Below, in pieces: positions 17,593-25,475 of a stretch of 64,000 bases of DNA. The position numbers were made by a program, and so were the translations under genes. The stretch comes from Tissierellales bacterium (GTDB taxonomy: Bacteria; Bacillota; Clostridia; Tissierellales; Sedimentibacteraceae), in NCBI GenBank assembly GCA_018433765.1, contig JAHDQO010000004.1, forward strand, positions 1-64,000, given 5' to 3'. Numbering within the stretch: the stretch's first letter is position 1; every line of letters starts with the position of its first letter. The notes below the pieces were generated by a model that saw only the letters and a list, made by a program, of their open reading frames with translations, had not been told where the DNA came from and ran no database searches.

Positions 17593-17952
17593 GTTGCAAC
17601 TCTATTTAAAAAATTAATAAAAGGAGCTACTAAGGATGAATTAATAAAGGCTGGTTTTGACGGTTATTATGTTGAGCATGATTTTAATCCATTCTATGTA
17701 GATACTTCTGGCAATCCATGGACTGCATCTTATATACAGGCAAAGGGAGACCCAGTTGCTGATTTATATGAAGATATGGCTGCCGAACAAAAGGCAAGAG
17801 TAACTTATGAAAACTTAATAAACATGACAGATGACCCGCTAGTAAAAGATACCCTAAGATATTTAAGAGAAAGAGAAGTTGTTCATTTTCAAAGATTTGG
17901 TGAAACATTAAGACTTGTAGACGAATACAAAAACACAAAAAGATTTTATTAA
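17575..17952 (+). CDS. CotJC, C-terminal segment (gene split by the 13.4-kb element)
   Basis: Codons 66-190 of CotJC. The segment begins L-A-H-M-E-M, completing the ExxH motif whose Glu (E65) lies 13.4 kb away. It continues with the signature YIQAKGDPVADLYEDMAAEQ (E136) and REREVVHFQRF (E166-x-x-H169). The family's ligand pattern predicts E35, E65, H68, E136 and H169 in the rebuilt protein. No ribosome site precedes the internal ATG at 17584, so the segment should be silent until excision joins it to 4188. A terminator follows. Confidence 0.92.
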   Translation, partial: LAHMEMVATLFKKLIKGATKDELIKAGFDGYYVEHDFNPFYVDTSGNPWTASYIQAKGDPVADLYEDMAAEQKARVTYENLINMTDDPLVKDTLRYLREREVVHFQRFGETLRLVDEYKNTKRFY

Positions 17953-17963
17953 TTATTTTTTTA

Positions 17964-18005
17964 AACGGAGGCGGAGGAATTGTTTTTTCGTCACCGTTAT
18001 TTTTT
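17964..18005 (+). terminator. Terminator of the cotJ operon
   Basis: An imperfect 10-bp stem AACGGAGGCG (17964-17973) / CGTCACCGTT (17989-17998), with one mismatch and one G-T pair, is followed by a T run. Confidence 0.7.
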
Positions 18006-18023
18006 TAATAAAGGAGTTTTACT

Positions 18024-18677
18024 ATGATAAAAATTTTAGGAGATTTATTTTTAGATTCAACAGGAGAAGTGAATATATCATTTATTCTATCCATAATCGC
18101 TACTACTATTAGTTTAGCTTCTATTTATATTCATTATTCAAATTATATAGAAAAGAAAGCTAAGATTAAATTCGAACTTTTACCTATAAAAAACATAAAC
18201 AGACAGATTTGTTTCTCTTTGTACTCAAGTAGTAATAATGATAATACATCTTTAATTTGTGATAAAAATAAGTATTCAGCTATATTACATACTAGAATAA
18301 TTAATAAATCTGAAAAACCTATTTATATTATTGAGTTTATTTTTAGAATTTCCTCAAAGGAGATATATTTGTTTAATAAAAATTCATATAATGAAGTTTT
18401 TATGATAACTAAATCTACCAACAAAAATAATGAAAATGATAGTAATTTATCTAAATACAATGATTTAAGAATAGCTAATACTGAATTATTAAAACCTATA
18501 ATAAAACTAAATCCTTATGAAGTGATTGAGGGATATATTAAGTTTGCACCGTTACCTGAATTTGACATGATAAGTCCTACTATCATTATGAAAACTTCAA
18601 GAAAAAATATCAAAGTACGTATTGGCAGTATAGATTTTAACAGTCATTATATAAGTTTGTTAGACCTTTGCAAATAG
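18024..18677 (+). CDS. Hypothetical protein with N-terminal membrane segment
   Basis: 217 residues with one clear hydrophobic helix near 15-37 followed by a lysine-rich turn and a polar domain. AAAGGAG ribosome site. It is collinear with the next two small genes. No family recognised. Confidence 0.65.
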   Translation: MIKILGDLFLDSTGEVNISFILSIIATTISLASIYIHYSNYIEKKAKIKFELLPIKNINRQICFSLYSSSNNDNTSLICDKNKYSAILHTRIINKSEKPIYIIEFIFRISSKEIYLFNKNSYNEVFMITKSTNKNNENDSNLSKYNDLRIANTELLKPIIKLNPYEVIEGYIKFAPLPEFDMISPTIIMKTSRKNIKVRIGSIDFNSHYISLLDLCK

Positions 18678-18729
18678 TTTTAATAATGATATAATTACAT
18701 GATTAAATACTGAGTTAAGGGAGAAATAC

Positions 18730-19284
18730 ATGGAAATTGGCATGTTAAGAGAGTTAAGGAAGAAACAATTTATTGTTGATAATTGTGTTTGTATAATTGG
18801 CTTGGCACTCTTTTTTTTATTATTATATGTTGGCGTGGCATTAAATAAAATTATTATTTTTTTGGGTATTGTAATTTTGCTCTTACAAATATTCGAAAAT
18901 AAATACAATGATTTTATTTATAAAATTTTCCCATATATGAAAAAACTATCTTTATACGAAGAAAACAAACTAGGCAGAAAATGGAATATATTAACTACTA
19001 TAACAACTGTGTCTTTCGGAATTATGACTTTATTACTAGGCATTACATTTGATGATATGGTTTATAGTTATGATTTAAAAACCACAACTATTAGATTTTC
19101 ATTATTGCTTATACTGATTAATGTTAAAACTTATTTAGATATCAAAAAAATGGACGATGAAGGCAGCTCATTAAATAAATATATTAAAAGAAAATTTATA
19201 TCAGGTATATTTTTTTGTATATTCTGTATTGTAATTAATATTTGCTTAATATTTATTTTATTTAATAAAAATCTATATATATAA
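18730..19284 (+). CDS. Hypothetical integral membrane protein
   Basis: 184 residues. Hydrophobic segments near 20-55 (two helices), 90-115, 120-140 and 158-182. GGGAG precedes the ATG. It is 52 bp after the previous gene and 11 bp before the next, so probably in one transcript. Unknown function. Confidence 0.65.
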   Translation: MEIGMLRELRKKQFIVDNCVCIIGLALFFLLLYVGVALNKIIIFLGIVILLLQIFENKYNDFIYKIFPYMKKLSLYEENKLGRKWNILTTITTVSFGIMTLLLGITFDDMVYSYDLKTTTIRFSLLLILINVKTYLDIKKMDDEGSSLNKYIKRKFISGIFFCIFCIVINICLIFILFNKNLYI

Positions 19285-19295
19285 AGGAGTTTTTC

Positions 19296-19532
19296 ATGAA
19301 TTCAAAAATCAAACTAGACAAAGAAGAAAAAGAACACATTGTATCTCAAATTATAGAATATTTTGAGAAAGAGAAAAATGAAGAAATAGGTAATTTAGCA
19401 GCAACTTTGTACTTAGATTTTATAACCGAAAATATAGCACCTTATTTTTACAATCAAGGAGTTAAAGACAGCATCGCTTTTATGAGTGATAAAATAGATG
19501 ATATGTATAGTTTAGAATTTATAACTAAATAG
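19296..19532 (+). CDS. Small hypothetical acidic protein
   Basis: 78 residues, soluble, mostly helical, rich in Glu and Lys at the start (KEEKEHIVSQIIEYFEKEKN). AAAGGAG ribosome site, 11 bp after the preceding membrane-protein gene. The pattern resembles small uncharacterised DUF6809-like proteins of Clostridia, but I cannot assign it. Confidence 0.6.
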   Translation: MNSKIKLDKEEKEHIVSQIIEYFEKEKNEEIGNLAATLYLDFITENIAPYFYNQGVKDSIAFMSDKIDDMYSLEFITK

Positions 19533-19540
19533 AAATCATA

Positions 19541-19578
19541 GAAGCGTAGAATATTCTACGCTTCAGGCTGTTGACAAA
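19541..19578. repeat. Terminator palindrome followed by a truncated end of the 137-bp repeat
   Basis: The 24-bp perfect palindrome at 19541-19564 is followed not by a T run but by AGGCTGTTGACAAA, the left end of the repeat family seen at 2 and 4271. This looks like a remnant or minimal copy, again placed against a terminator stem. Confidence 0.6.
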
Positions 19579-19583
19579 CTTAA

Positions 19584-20597
19584 TTATTCTCCAAATATAT
19601 TAATGGTATCTTCTAACATTTTTCTAATAGGTAATTTATATGGACATCTTTCTTCACATGCTCCGCATTTTATACAGTCAGATGCATGTGCTGACATAGC
19701 AGCATATCTTTCTTTAGCCCAATCTTTTAAATTATATCTTTCATAATAAGCTTTAAAATTAAATACAAAAGGTATGTTTATATTTTGAGGACATGGTAGG
19801 CAGTATCCACATCTTCTGCAAAATTCATCACCAAGTTCTTTAACTTCTTGAGCTATTTTTTCATTTTCTTTATTAGTCAACTTAGTTATCTCTTTTCCAG
19901 CTAATGCATTTTCATTAACTTGGTCTATACTTTCCATTCCCGGTATAGCAACATCAACAATATTACTATTGATAATATATTTAAGCGAAAGTGCAACATT
20001 TCTTATTGCTCCTCCAGCTACTGGCTTCATTGCAATAACACCAATATTTTTTTCTCTTGCTTTCTTAAACATTTCAATACCTTGACTTTCAATTGGATTG
20101 AAAGGAAATTGAACTGTTTCTATTTCTTCAAAATCTAAAGCCTTTTCTAATATTGTATGGCTATGACTAGTTATTCCTATGTGATGTATTAAACCATCTT
20201 TTTTAGCTTCTATAAGTGCTTTCAAAGCTCCATTTTCTGAGAATGATTTGTTATATTTTTCTTCTGTATCTGCATTATGTATTTGATAAAGATCAATATA
20301 TTCTACATCTAAAGAATTTAAGCTCTTTTTGATAGATTCTTTCATTTCATCATAGGTATATGATGGGGATTTAGTTGCTATAAAAAAATTTTTTCTTCCT
20401 GCTTCCTTTAATCCTTTACCTATAAATTTTTCACTTACTCCATAACCCGTTGCTGTATCAATAAAGTTAATGCCTTGTTTTTTACATTCTTTAATTATTT
20501 CTACAGCGTGTGCTTCATCTACTCTTTGTATTGGTATTCCACCAAGACCTATAACTGATACTTCTAGATTTGTTTTTCCAAGTTTTCTTTTTAACAT
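19584..20597 (-). CDS. Aldo/keto reductase with C-terminal 4Fe-4S binding domain
   Basis: 337 residues. The N-terminal 270 residues are an AKR barrel (GLGGIPIQRV start; DTATGYGVSE with the Asp/Tyr catalytic pair; IHN region). The C-terminus carries CRRCGYCLPCP and CIKCGACEERCPY, together a ferredoxin-like iron-sulfur module. This fused type is common in anaerobes. Substrate unknown. It lies 10 bp downstream of a GntR regulator gene, so the two probably share an operon. Confidence 0.9.
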   Translation of the reverse strand: MLKRKLGKTNLEVSVIGLGGIPIQRVDEAHAVEIIKECKKQGINFIDTATGYGVSEKFIGKGLKEAGRKNFFIATKSPSYTYDEMKESIKKSLNSLDVEYIDLYQIHNADTEEKYNKSFSENGALKALIEAKKDGLIHHIGITSHSHTILEKALDFEEIETVQFPFNPIESQGIEMFKKAREKNIGVIAMKPVAGGAIRNVALSLKYIINSNIVDVAIPGMESIDQVNENALAGKEITKLTNKENEKIAQEVKELGDEFCRRCGYCLPCPQNINIPFVFNFKAYYERYNLKDWAKERYAAMSAHASDCIKCGACEERCPYKLPIRKMLEDTINIFGE

Positions 20598-20607
20598 TTA
20601 TACCTCC

Positions 20608-21249
20608 TTAACCAAAATACGTATTAAATAATTTTTTCACATATACAGCAATAAAGTATTCCGTCTCTTTAGATGCAGTTTCTGCATCATTATTATTTAT
20701 ATACTGTGCAATATCTGTCAAATATTGAATGTGCCATTTTGGATTTTCATTTACATATTGTATATATCTTAAAAATCTTGCAGTTATATTATTTAAATCG
20801 TCTAGTATTTCTACTAACTTTTCATTTCTTGTAGAATTTCTTACTATTTTAAAAAACTTATAATCATCATCTATATATTTTTCGTAATCTTGATTTCCTT
20901 TATATGTTTCCATTCTTTTCGGTATATCCATCAGCTCTTTAATATCACTATCTGATATATTAACTGAAGCTAACTCCACAGCAAAAGCTTCTAATCGCTT
21001 TCTAACTTGATAAGCATTTTTAACTGTTTTTATATCTATTTGTGAAACATAAGTTCCTATTCTAGGTATCATTTCAATCATAGAGCAGCTCGATAATCTA
21101 AGCAAAGCTTCTCTTACAGGAGTTCTACTAACATTAAATTCATCAGCAATTTTTTTCTCTTCTATAATTTGCCCTGGTTTATATTCTAATGTAACTATTT
21201 TCTTTAATATTGATTGATAAATTTCATAATTAATTTTTTTTAAATCCAT
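20608..21249 (-). CDS. GntR-family (FadR/FCD type) transcriptional regulator
   Basis: 213 residues. The winged helix at about 10-75 contains KKIADEFNVSRTPVREALLR. An all-helical FCD ligand domain follows (about 85-205). It is first in a two-gene unit with the aldo/keto reductase and divergent from the aroF leader. Ligand unknown, likely a small carboxylate. Confidence 0.88.
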   Translation of the reverse strand: MDLKKINYEIYQSILKKIVTLEYKPGQIIEEKKIADEFNVSRTPVREALLRLSSCSMIEMIPRIGTYVSQIDIKTVKNAYQVRKRLEAFAVELASVNISDSDIKELMDIPKRMETYKGNQDYEKYIDDDYKFFKIVRNSTRNEKLVEILDDLNNITARFLRYIQYVNENPKWHIQYLTDIAQYINNNDAETASKETEYFIAVYVKKLFNTYFG

Positions 21250-21377
21250 CTTATTCCCTCCATTGATAATTTTTCAGAGAAATTTCATTGCTGCATTAAT
21301 ATATTAATATTTTCTTATATTATATCTTATTTTATAAAATAATGCCAATGATTGTCAAAACTTTTTAAAAGTTTTTC

Positions 21378-21405
21378 TTGACAAATTAAATCCTTGTGTT
21401 ATAAT
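21378..21405 (+). promoter_or_regulatory. Consensus SigA promoter of the aroF-tyrA operon
   Basis: TTGACA (21378-21383), 16-nt spacer, TATAAT (21400-21405): perfect hexamers. Transcription should start near 21412, about 24 nt before the leader-peptide ATG. Confidence 0.85.
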
Positions 21406-21435
21406 TTATCTAATTTAAAAACGGAGGCTTTTTTA

Positions 21436-21525
21436 ATGGTTAATTCATCTTTTAATAACTTGAATTGCATATATTATTATTACCTTGGCTATTACTATAG
21501 CAAAGGGAATTTATTATGCAATTGA
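21436..21525 (+). CDS. Tyrosine-rich leader peptide (probable attenuator)
   Basis: A 29-codon frame with GGAGG (21423-21427) 8 nt upstream. Codons 12-23 read I-Y-Y-Y-Y-L-G-Y-Y-Y-S-K: seven tyrosines in nine positions. A terminator hairpin lies 60 nt after its stop, and the next genes make DAHP and tyrosine. This is the classic layout of leader-peptide attenuation: ribosomes stalled for Tyr-tRNA would favour an alternative RNA fold. I could not define the competing antiterminator, though the Tyr codons themselves lie in a small hairpin (GCTAT/ATAGC). Confidence 0.78.
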   Translation: MVNSSFNNLNCIYYYYLGYYYSKGNLLCN

Positions 21526-21584
21526 ATATGTTATTAAATAATAATGGGTTAATTTTAAGAAAAGATTTATAAAGCTAATTATAG

Positions 21585-21612
21585 AGGACTCATTAGGAGT
21601 CCTTTTTTTATA
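21585..21612 (+). terminator. Attenuator terminator in the aroF leader
   Basis: Perfect 7-bp stem AGGACTC (21585-21591) / GAGTCCT (21597-21603), five-base loop, then seven T. It lies between the leader peptide and aroF, where it can act as a conditional terminator. Confidence 0.85.
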
Positions 21613-21665
21613 TATAAAAACAATTTTTAAAAATAGAAATAAAAAAAACTGAGGAGGAATTAAAA

Positions 21666-22682
21666 ATGATTGTAGTTTTTAAAGAACAAACACCAAAAAA
21701 TGAAATTGAAAAATTTGAAGCAAAAATGAAAGAATTAGGAGTAGAACTTCACGAGTCACAAGGTAGTAAATACTTTATTTTAGGATTAGTAGGTGATACA
21801 AGTAATATTGATCCTTCAAGAATTCAATCTAATAGAAATGTAGAAAAATTAGTCTTTGTTCAAGAGCCTTACAAAAAAGCAAACAGAATGTTTAAACCAG
21901 AAGATACTGTAATAGATGTTGAAGGCAGAAAAATAGGTAAAGGGTTTTTCAATGTAATTGCAGGTCCTTGTTCTGTTGAAACAGAAGAACAAGTTGTAGG
22001 CATTGCAAAGAGTGTTAAGAAATCAGGTGCATCATTTCTAAGAGGAGGAGCTTTTAAGCCTAGAACTTCACCTTATAGTTTCCAAGGTTTAGGTGAAAAA
22101 GGTCTTGAGTTTCTTATTACAGCAAAAAAAGAAACCGGTCTTCCAATAGTTTCTGAACTTATGTCACCTCAACAAGTTGAAAAATACGCAGACAAAATTG
22201 ATATTGTTCAAATTGGTGCACGTAATATGCAAAACTTTGACTTGCTAAAAGTAGTAGGACAGATTAACAAACCTATATTACTTAAAAGAGGTATGTCTGC
22301 AACCATTGAAGATTTGCTTATGGCTGCTGAATATATTATGTCAAGAGGTAATGACAATATAATTCTATGTGAAAGAGGAATTAGAAGTTTTCAAAAAGTA
22401 ACTAGAAACGTTCTTGATTTAAGTGCTATACCAGTAATAAAGAAAAAAAGTCACCTCCCTGTAATTGTTGATCCAAGTCATGCCTCAGGCTTATGGTGGC
22501 TTGTTGAACCAATGGCTAAAGCCGCTGTTGCTGCAGGTGCAGATGGTGTAATGGTCGAAGTTCATAATGATCCAGATAATGCATTGTGTGATGGACAGCA
22601 GTCAATTAAACCTCAAAGATTTGATAATCTTATGAATATACTTAAAAAATATATAGAAATTGAAAACAGACAATTAAGTTAA
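21666..22682 (+). CDS. aroF: 3-deoxy-7-phosphoheptulonate synthase (DAHP synthase, type I-beta)
   Basis: 338 residues. Catalyses condensation of phosphoenolpyruvate and erythrose 4-phosphate, the first step of aromatic amino acid synthesis. An N-terminal ferredoxin-like regulatory domain (1-70) is followed by the barrel with IAGPCSVE, LRGGAFKPRTSPYSFQG, LLKRGMS and VDPSHASG, all characteristic. The N-terminal domain is the feedback site in this subtype, so control may act at both enzyme and attenuator level. GAGGAG ribosome site. It is followed by tyrA in the same operon. Confidence 0.96.
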   Translation: MIVVFKEQTPKNEIEKFEAKMKELGVELHESQGSKYFILGLVGDTSNIDPSRIQSNRNVEKLVFVQEPYKKANRMFKPEDTVIDVEGRKIGKGFFNVIAGPCSVETEEQVVGIAKSVKKSGASFLRGGAFKPRTSPYSFQGLGEKGLEFLITAKKETGLPIVSELMSPQQVEKYADKIDIVQIGARNMQNFDLLKVVGQINKPILLKRGMSATIEDLLMAAEYIMSRGNDNIILCERGIRSFQKVTRNVLDLSAIPVIKKKSHLPVIVDPSHASGLWWLVEPMAKAAVAAGADGVMVEVHNDPDNALCDGQQSIKPQRFDNLMNILKKYIEIENRQLS

Positions 22683-22738
22683 CCATAAATGTAAATATAT
22701 GAAATGTAGCATAATTTAAATAAAGGACTTTGATTATT

Positions 22739-23611
22739 ATGAGAAAACTTAAAGACTTAAAAATTACTGTAGTGGGATTAGGAATGGAAGGTGGTTCGTA
22801 TGCAATAGCATTGCGCCATTACATTAATCCTAAAAATTTATGGGGTATAGACATAGATGATAACACATTGATAGCTGCCGAAAAATTAGGAGTTATTGAT
22901 AAAGGATTTACTAACCCTATAGAACCATTGAAAAATTCAGATTTGGTGATTATGTGTATTTATCCTAGTGGAATTATAAATTTTATTAAGGAAAATAATA
23001 ATTATTTTAAACAAAATTGTGTTATCACAGATGTAGCAGGTGTAAAAGAAAGATTGGTTAATGATATTAATTCTTTTTTAAGAGATGATATAGACTACAT
23101 AGCAGGTCATCCAATGGCAGGAAATGAATATAAAGGTTTTCTATATGCTTCTAAAGATATTTTTGTCGGAGCAAATTATTTAATAACTCCTTCTAAAAAA
23201 AATAAAGAAGAAAATTTAAAACTTGTTGAAGAAATAGCTTATAAGATAGGCTGTTCTAATGTAATGAGAATTGATCATATAACACACGATAAAATGATAG
23301 CTTATGCCAGTCAATTAATTCATGTAATAGCTACATCCATTGTCAACAATGAACATTTTTCAGACGACATAAATTTATTTTCTGGCGGTAGTTTTAAAAA
23401 TGCAACAAGAGTTGCAAATATAAATTCTGACTTGTGGACTGATGCTTTTATAGAAAATAAAAAATACTTAATTGAAGAATTAGAGAAATTTGAAAATAAT
23501 ATTTCATTAGTCAAAGATTCTTTAATTAATGGTAACAGGGAAATATTATATAATTTCTTACAAGAAAGTTATGTGAAAAGAAACAATAATAGAAAAATAT
23601 TTCAAAATTAA
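22739..23611 (+). CDS. tyrA: Prephenate dehydrogenase
   Basis: About 290 residues. N-terminal Rossmann fold VVGLGMEGGSYAIAL binds NAD(P); AGHPMAGNEYKGF is the family active-site motif, and the helical dimerisation domain has THDKMIAYASQLIHV with the conserved His. It converts prephenate to 4-hydroxyphenylpyruvate, the committed step to tyrosine. ATG at 22739 is preferred over TTG at 22730 because AAAGGA ends only 2 nt before the TTG. No C-terminal ACT domain. Being second in an operon with a Tyr leader fits its product. Confidence 0.93.
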   Translation: MRKLKDLKITVVGLGMEGGSYAIALRHYINPKNLWGIDIDDNTLIAAEKLGVIDKGFTNPIEPLKNSDLVIMCIYPSGIINFIKENNNYFKQNCVITDVAGVKERLVNDINSFLRDDIDYIAGHPMAGNEYKGFLYASKDIFVGANYLITPSKKNKEENLKLVEEIAYKIGCSNVMRIDHITHDKMIAYASQLIHVIATSIVNNEHFSDDINLFSGGSFKNATRVANINSDLWTDAFIENKKYLIEELEKFENNISLVKDSLINGNREILYNFLQESYVKRNNNRKIFQN

Positions 23612-23640
23612 GAAGAAACTCAAAAGAGTTTCTTCATTTA
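23612..23640 (+). terminator. Terminator of aroF-tyrA
   Basis: Perfect 10-bp stem GAAGAAACTC (23612-23621) / GAGTTTCTTC (23626-23635) with AAAA loop, directly after the tyrA stop. It can also serve the converging hesB-like gene. Confidence 0.85.
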
Positions 23641-23654
23641 TTAATTATAATTAT

Positions 23655-23957
23655 TTAACAGCCTCTTCCCTGATTTGCTAAAGGTTCAACTACAAAACCT
23701 TTTCTTAACCAGTTACTAGAGTAATCAATTTTAAAGCCTTCATAGTTTGAAATTAATCCATTATCAACAATAAAATTCAAACCCTTTACTTCAAATTTCT
23801 TATCTTCATTATTTTGTTCATCCAGAACGAGTCCTAATCTTGGACCGCCTCAGCCAAAGCCTGCAACATTTATCCTAATAGCTTTTTGTTCTTGAGACTC
23901 TTCGTTTACTATTTTTTTTAATTCTTGTTCTGCTGAATCAGTAATAACTACACTCAT
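23655..23957 (-). CDS. HesB/IscA-like selenoprotein (in-frame TGA at codon 36)
   Basis: The 101-codon frame is broken only by TGA at 23852-23850, inside VAGFG-[TGA]-GGPRLGL. This matches the HesB-like (seleno)protein family, in which selenocysteine replaces the first IscA-type cysteine; the rest of the domain continues cleanly to a C-terminal GRGC. AGGGAGG precedes the ATG. A small hairpin follows the TGA (GGTCC/GGACT, 23846-23830) and could be part of a bacterial SECIS, though I cannot score it. The family is probably iron-sulfur related; its exact role is unknown. A nonsense mutation is the alternative, made unlikely by the position. Confidence 0.85.
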
Positions 23958-23994
23958 TTAAAACCCTCCCTTTTTTCTTATACTGTTAGTCTCT

Positions 23995-24145
23995 GTTAGT
24001 TTTAGATAAAAGTGAAAAGATAAAAGATAATAGTTATGGTAAAATTTTTTATACAAAAATTTACTTTTTATTTTTATTTATAAAGTTTACGAAGTTATGA
24101 GTAAACTATCCTTAACTTTTCACTTTTAACTTTTAGTTTTTATCT
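23995..24145. repeat. Imperfect palindromic AT-rich intergenic repeat (family B, copy 1)
   Basis: The left arm near 24000-24035 (TTTTAGATAAAAGTGAAAAG...) is roughly complementary to the right arm near 24112-24145 (CTTTTCACTTTTAACTTTTAG...). The centre contains TTTACGAA and ATGAGTAAA. Related copies lie at 33270-33502 and 38535-38935. The right arm supplies the last codons and stop of the thioredoxin-like gene. Confidence 0.65.
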
Positions 24146-24678
24146 TCAAATCGGCTGTACATTGATTCCATATCTTCATAAGTAATCATTCCTATTTTTG
24201 CTACTACAACTATTCCTTCTTCATTTACTGCTATTGTAGTAGGAAATGATCTTATACCGTAATTTCTTGCTGTCTGTGAATCAGTATCTAAAAGAATAGG
24301 AAAATCAATGTTTATATCATCTACAAATTTTTGAACTTTACTTTTAGATTCACCAACATCTACTCCTAGCAATATAAACCCTTCGTCTTTATATTTGTCA
24401 TAAAACTTTTGAAAATCTGGCATTTCTTTTTCACAGTATGTACACCATGTAGCCCAAAAATTTATAAAAACTTTTTTACCTTTTAAATCACTAAGTTTTA
24501 TGGTTTCTCCTTCTAAAGTTTCAAGCTCAAAATCCTGTGCATAAATAACTTCGTTTTCTGTTTGGTCTTGTTGCTGTTCTTCTTGTTGGTCTTCCTGTAT
24601 TTTACTACATCCTGTAAATATCAGAAATATAACTGTTATAATGGAAATTAATACTTTTACTTTGTTAAATTTTTTCAT
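24133..24678 (-). CDS. TlpA/ResA-like thiol-disulfide oxidoreductase, lipoprotein
   Basis: 181 residues. Signal peptide with lipobox LIFTGC, a Gln/Glu-rich linker (28-45), then a thioredoxin fold with WATWCTYCEKEMP (active site C-T-Y-C) and the FPTT cis-Pro loop. Membrane-anchored and extracytoplasmic, it should reduce disulfides outside the membrane using electrons passed by CcdA, whose gene lies 32 bp upstream. The C-terminal codons lie in a palindromic repeat. Confidence 0.9.
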   Translation of the reverse strand: MKKFNKVKVLISIITVIFLIFTGCSKIQEDQQEEQQQDQTENEVIYAQDFELETLEGETIKLSDLKGKKVFINFWATWCTYCEKEMPDFQKFYDKYKDEGFILLGVDVGESKSKVQKFVDDINIDFPILLDTDSQTARNYGIRSFPTTIAVNEEGIVVVAKIGMITYEDMESMYSRFEDKN

Positions 24679-24710
24679 AATAATTACCTTTCTTAATTAT
24701 ATTATTAAAT

Positions 24711-25382
24711 TTAAAAAAATCTCAATTTATCCATTGTTACAAGTATCCCCAGCAGAACTATTATTATGCCGCCAATTTTTGATATATATACACTTGCTTT
24801 TTCAAATTTACTAATATTTTTATTAAATTTTTCAAGTAAAAATGAAACAATTATAAATGGGATAGCTAACCCTACTGAATAAGCTGACAGCATAAGTATG
24901 CCTTGATACATAGTATTTTGGGTTGAAGCCAAAAACAATATTGAACCTAGAACTACACCAACACATGGTGACCATCCTATTGAAAAAGCCATTCCCATTA
25001 ATAATGAACTAGTAAATCCTTTTATTTTTGGAGCTTTTACTTTGAAACTTTTATTCAAGAATTTCAAATCTATGATGTTAAGCATATACAATCCAAATAA
25101 AATAATAAAAATTCCACTTATTTTTCTAAAAATTACTAAATTTTTATTTATATAACTTCCTAATGCTGTAGCTGCTGCACCTAATAAAATAAAAACAATG
25201 CTAAATCCAATTACAAAACCTAATGTTCGTATAACAGTATTTTTTTTGTTCTTATATACTTCCTCTTCTGACATAGAACCTGAGATATACATGATATATG
25301 CAGGTATTAAAGGTAAGACACAAGGTGAAAAAAATGACACTAATCCAGTATAAAAAGCTACAGGTATTGAAATATTGTCCAT
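24711..25382 (-). CDS. ccdA: Cytochrome c biogenesis/thiol transporter protein CcdA
   Basis: 223 residues, six hydrophobic helices. The two reactive cysteines sit in FFSPCVLPLIPAY (helix 1) and GWSPCVGVVLGS (helix 4), the CcdA signature. It carries reductant from cytoplasmic thioredoxin across the membrane to partners such as the TlpA-like protein encoded next. The promoter has a CsoR-family-like palindrome in its spacer. No cytochrome c maturation genes are nearby, so a general thiol-redox role is likely. Confidence 0.92.
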   Translation of the reverse strand: MDNISIPVAFYTGLVSFFSPCVLPLIPAYIMYISGSMSEEEVYKNKKNTVIRTLGFVIGFSIVFILLGAAATALGSYINKNLVIFRKISGIFIILFGLYMLNIIDLKFLNKSFKVKAPKIKGFTSSLLMGMAFSIGWSPCVGVVLGSILFLASTQNTMYQGILMLSAYSVGLAIPFIIVSFLLEKFNKNISKFEKASVYISKIGGIIIVLLGILVTMDKLRFF

Positions 25383-25411
25383 ATTTACCTTCCTTATTTT
25401 AAATTAATAAA

Positions 25412-25441
25412 ATAATAACATACCCCCTACAGGTATGTCAA
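25412..25441 (-). promoter_or_regulatory. ccdA-tlpA promoter with CsoR/CstR-like operator
   Basis: On the minus strand TTGACA (25441-25436) and TATTAT (25417-25412) are separated by 18 nt. The spacer holds a perfect 7-bp inverted repeat, ACATACC / GGTATGT (25418-25438), around a G/C tract, the form bound by CsoR-family repressors (CsoR, CstR, RcnR). Occlusion of the promoter by a copper- or sulfide-sensing repressor is inferred. Confidence 0.6.
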
Positions 25442-25475
25442 TATATTTCTTTATTATATTATTTGAATTTATGTT

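Noticed and set aside
21412-21665. T-box leader before aroF
   Set aside because: No T-box AGGGTGGNACCGCG motif; a Tyr-rich peptide explains the leader better.
23655-23957. HesB-like gene as pseudogene
   Set aside because: The single TGA is at the known selenocysteine position and the rest of the frame is intact.
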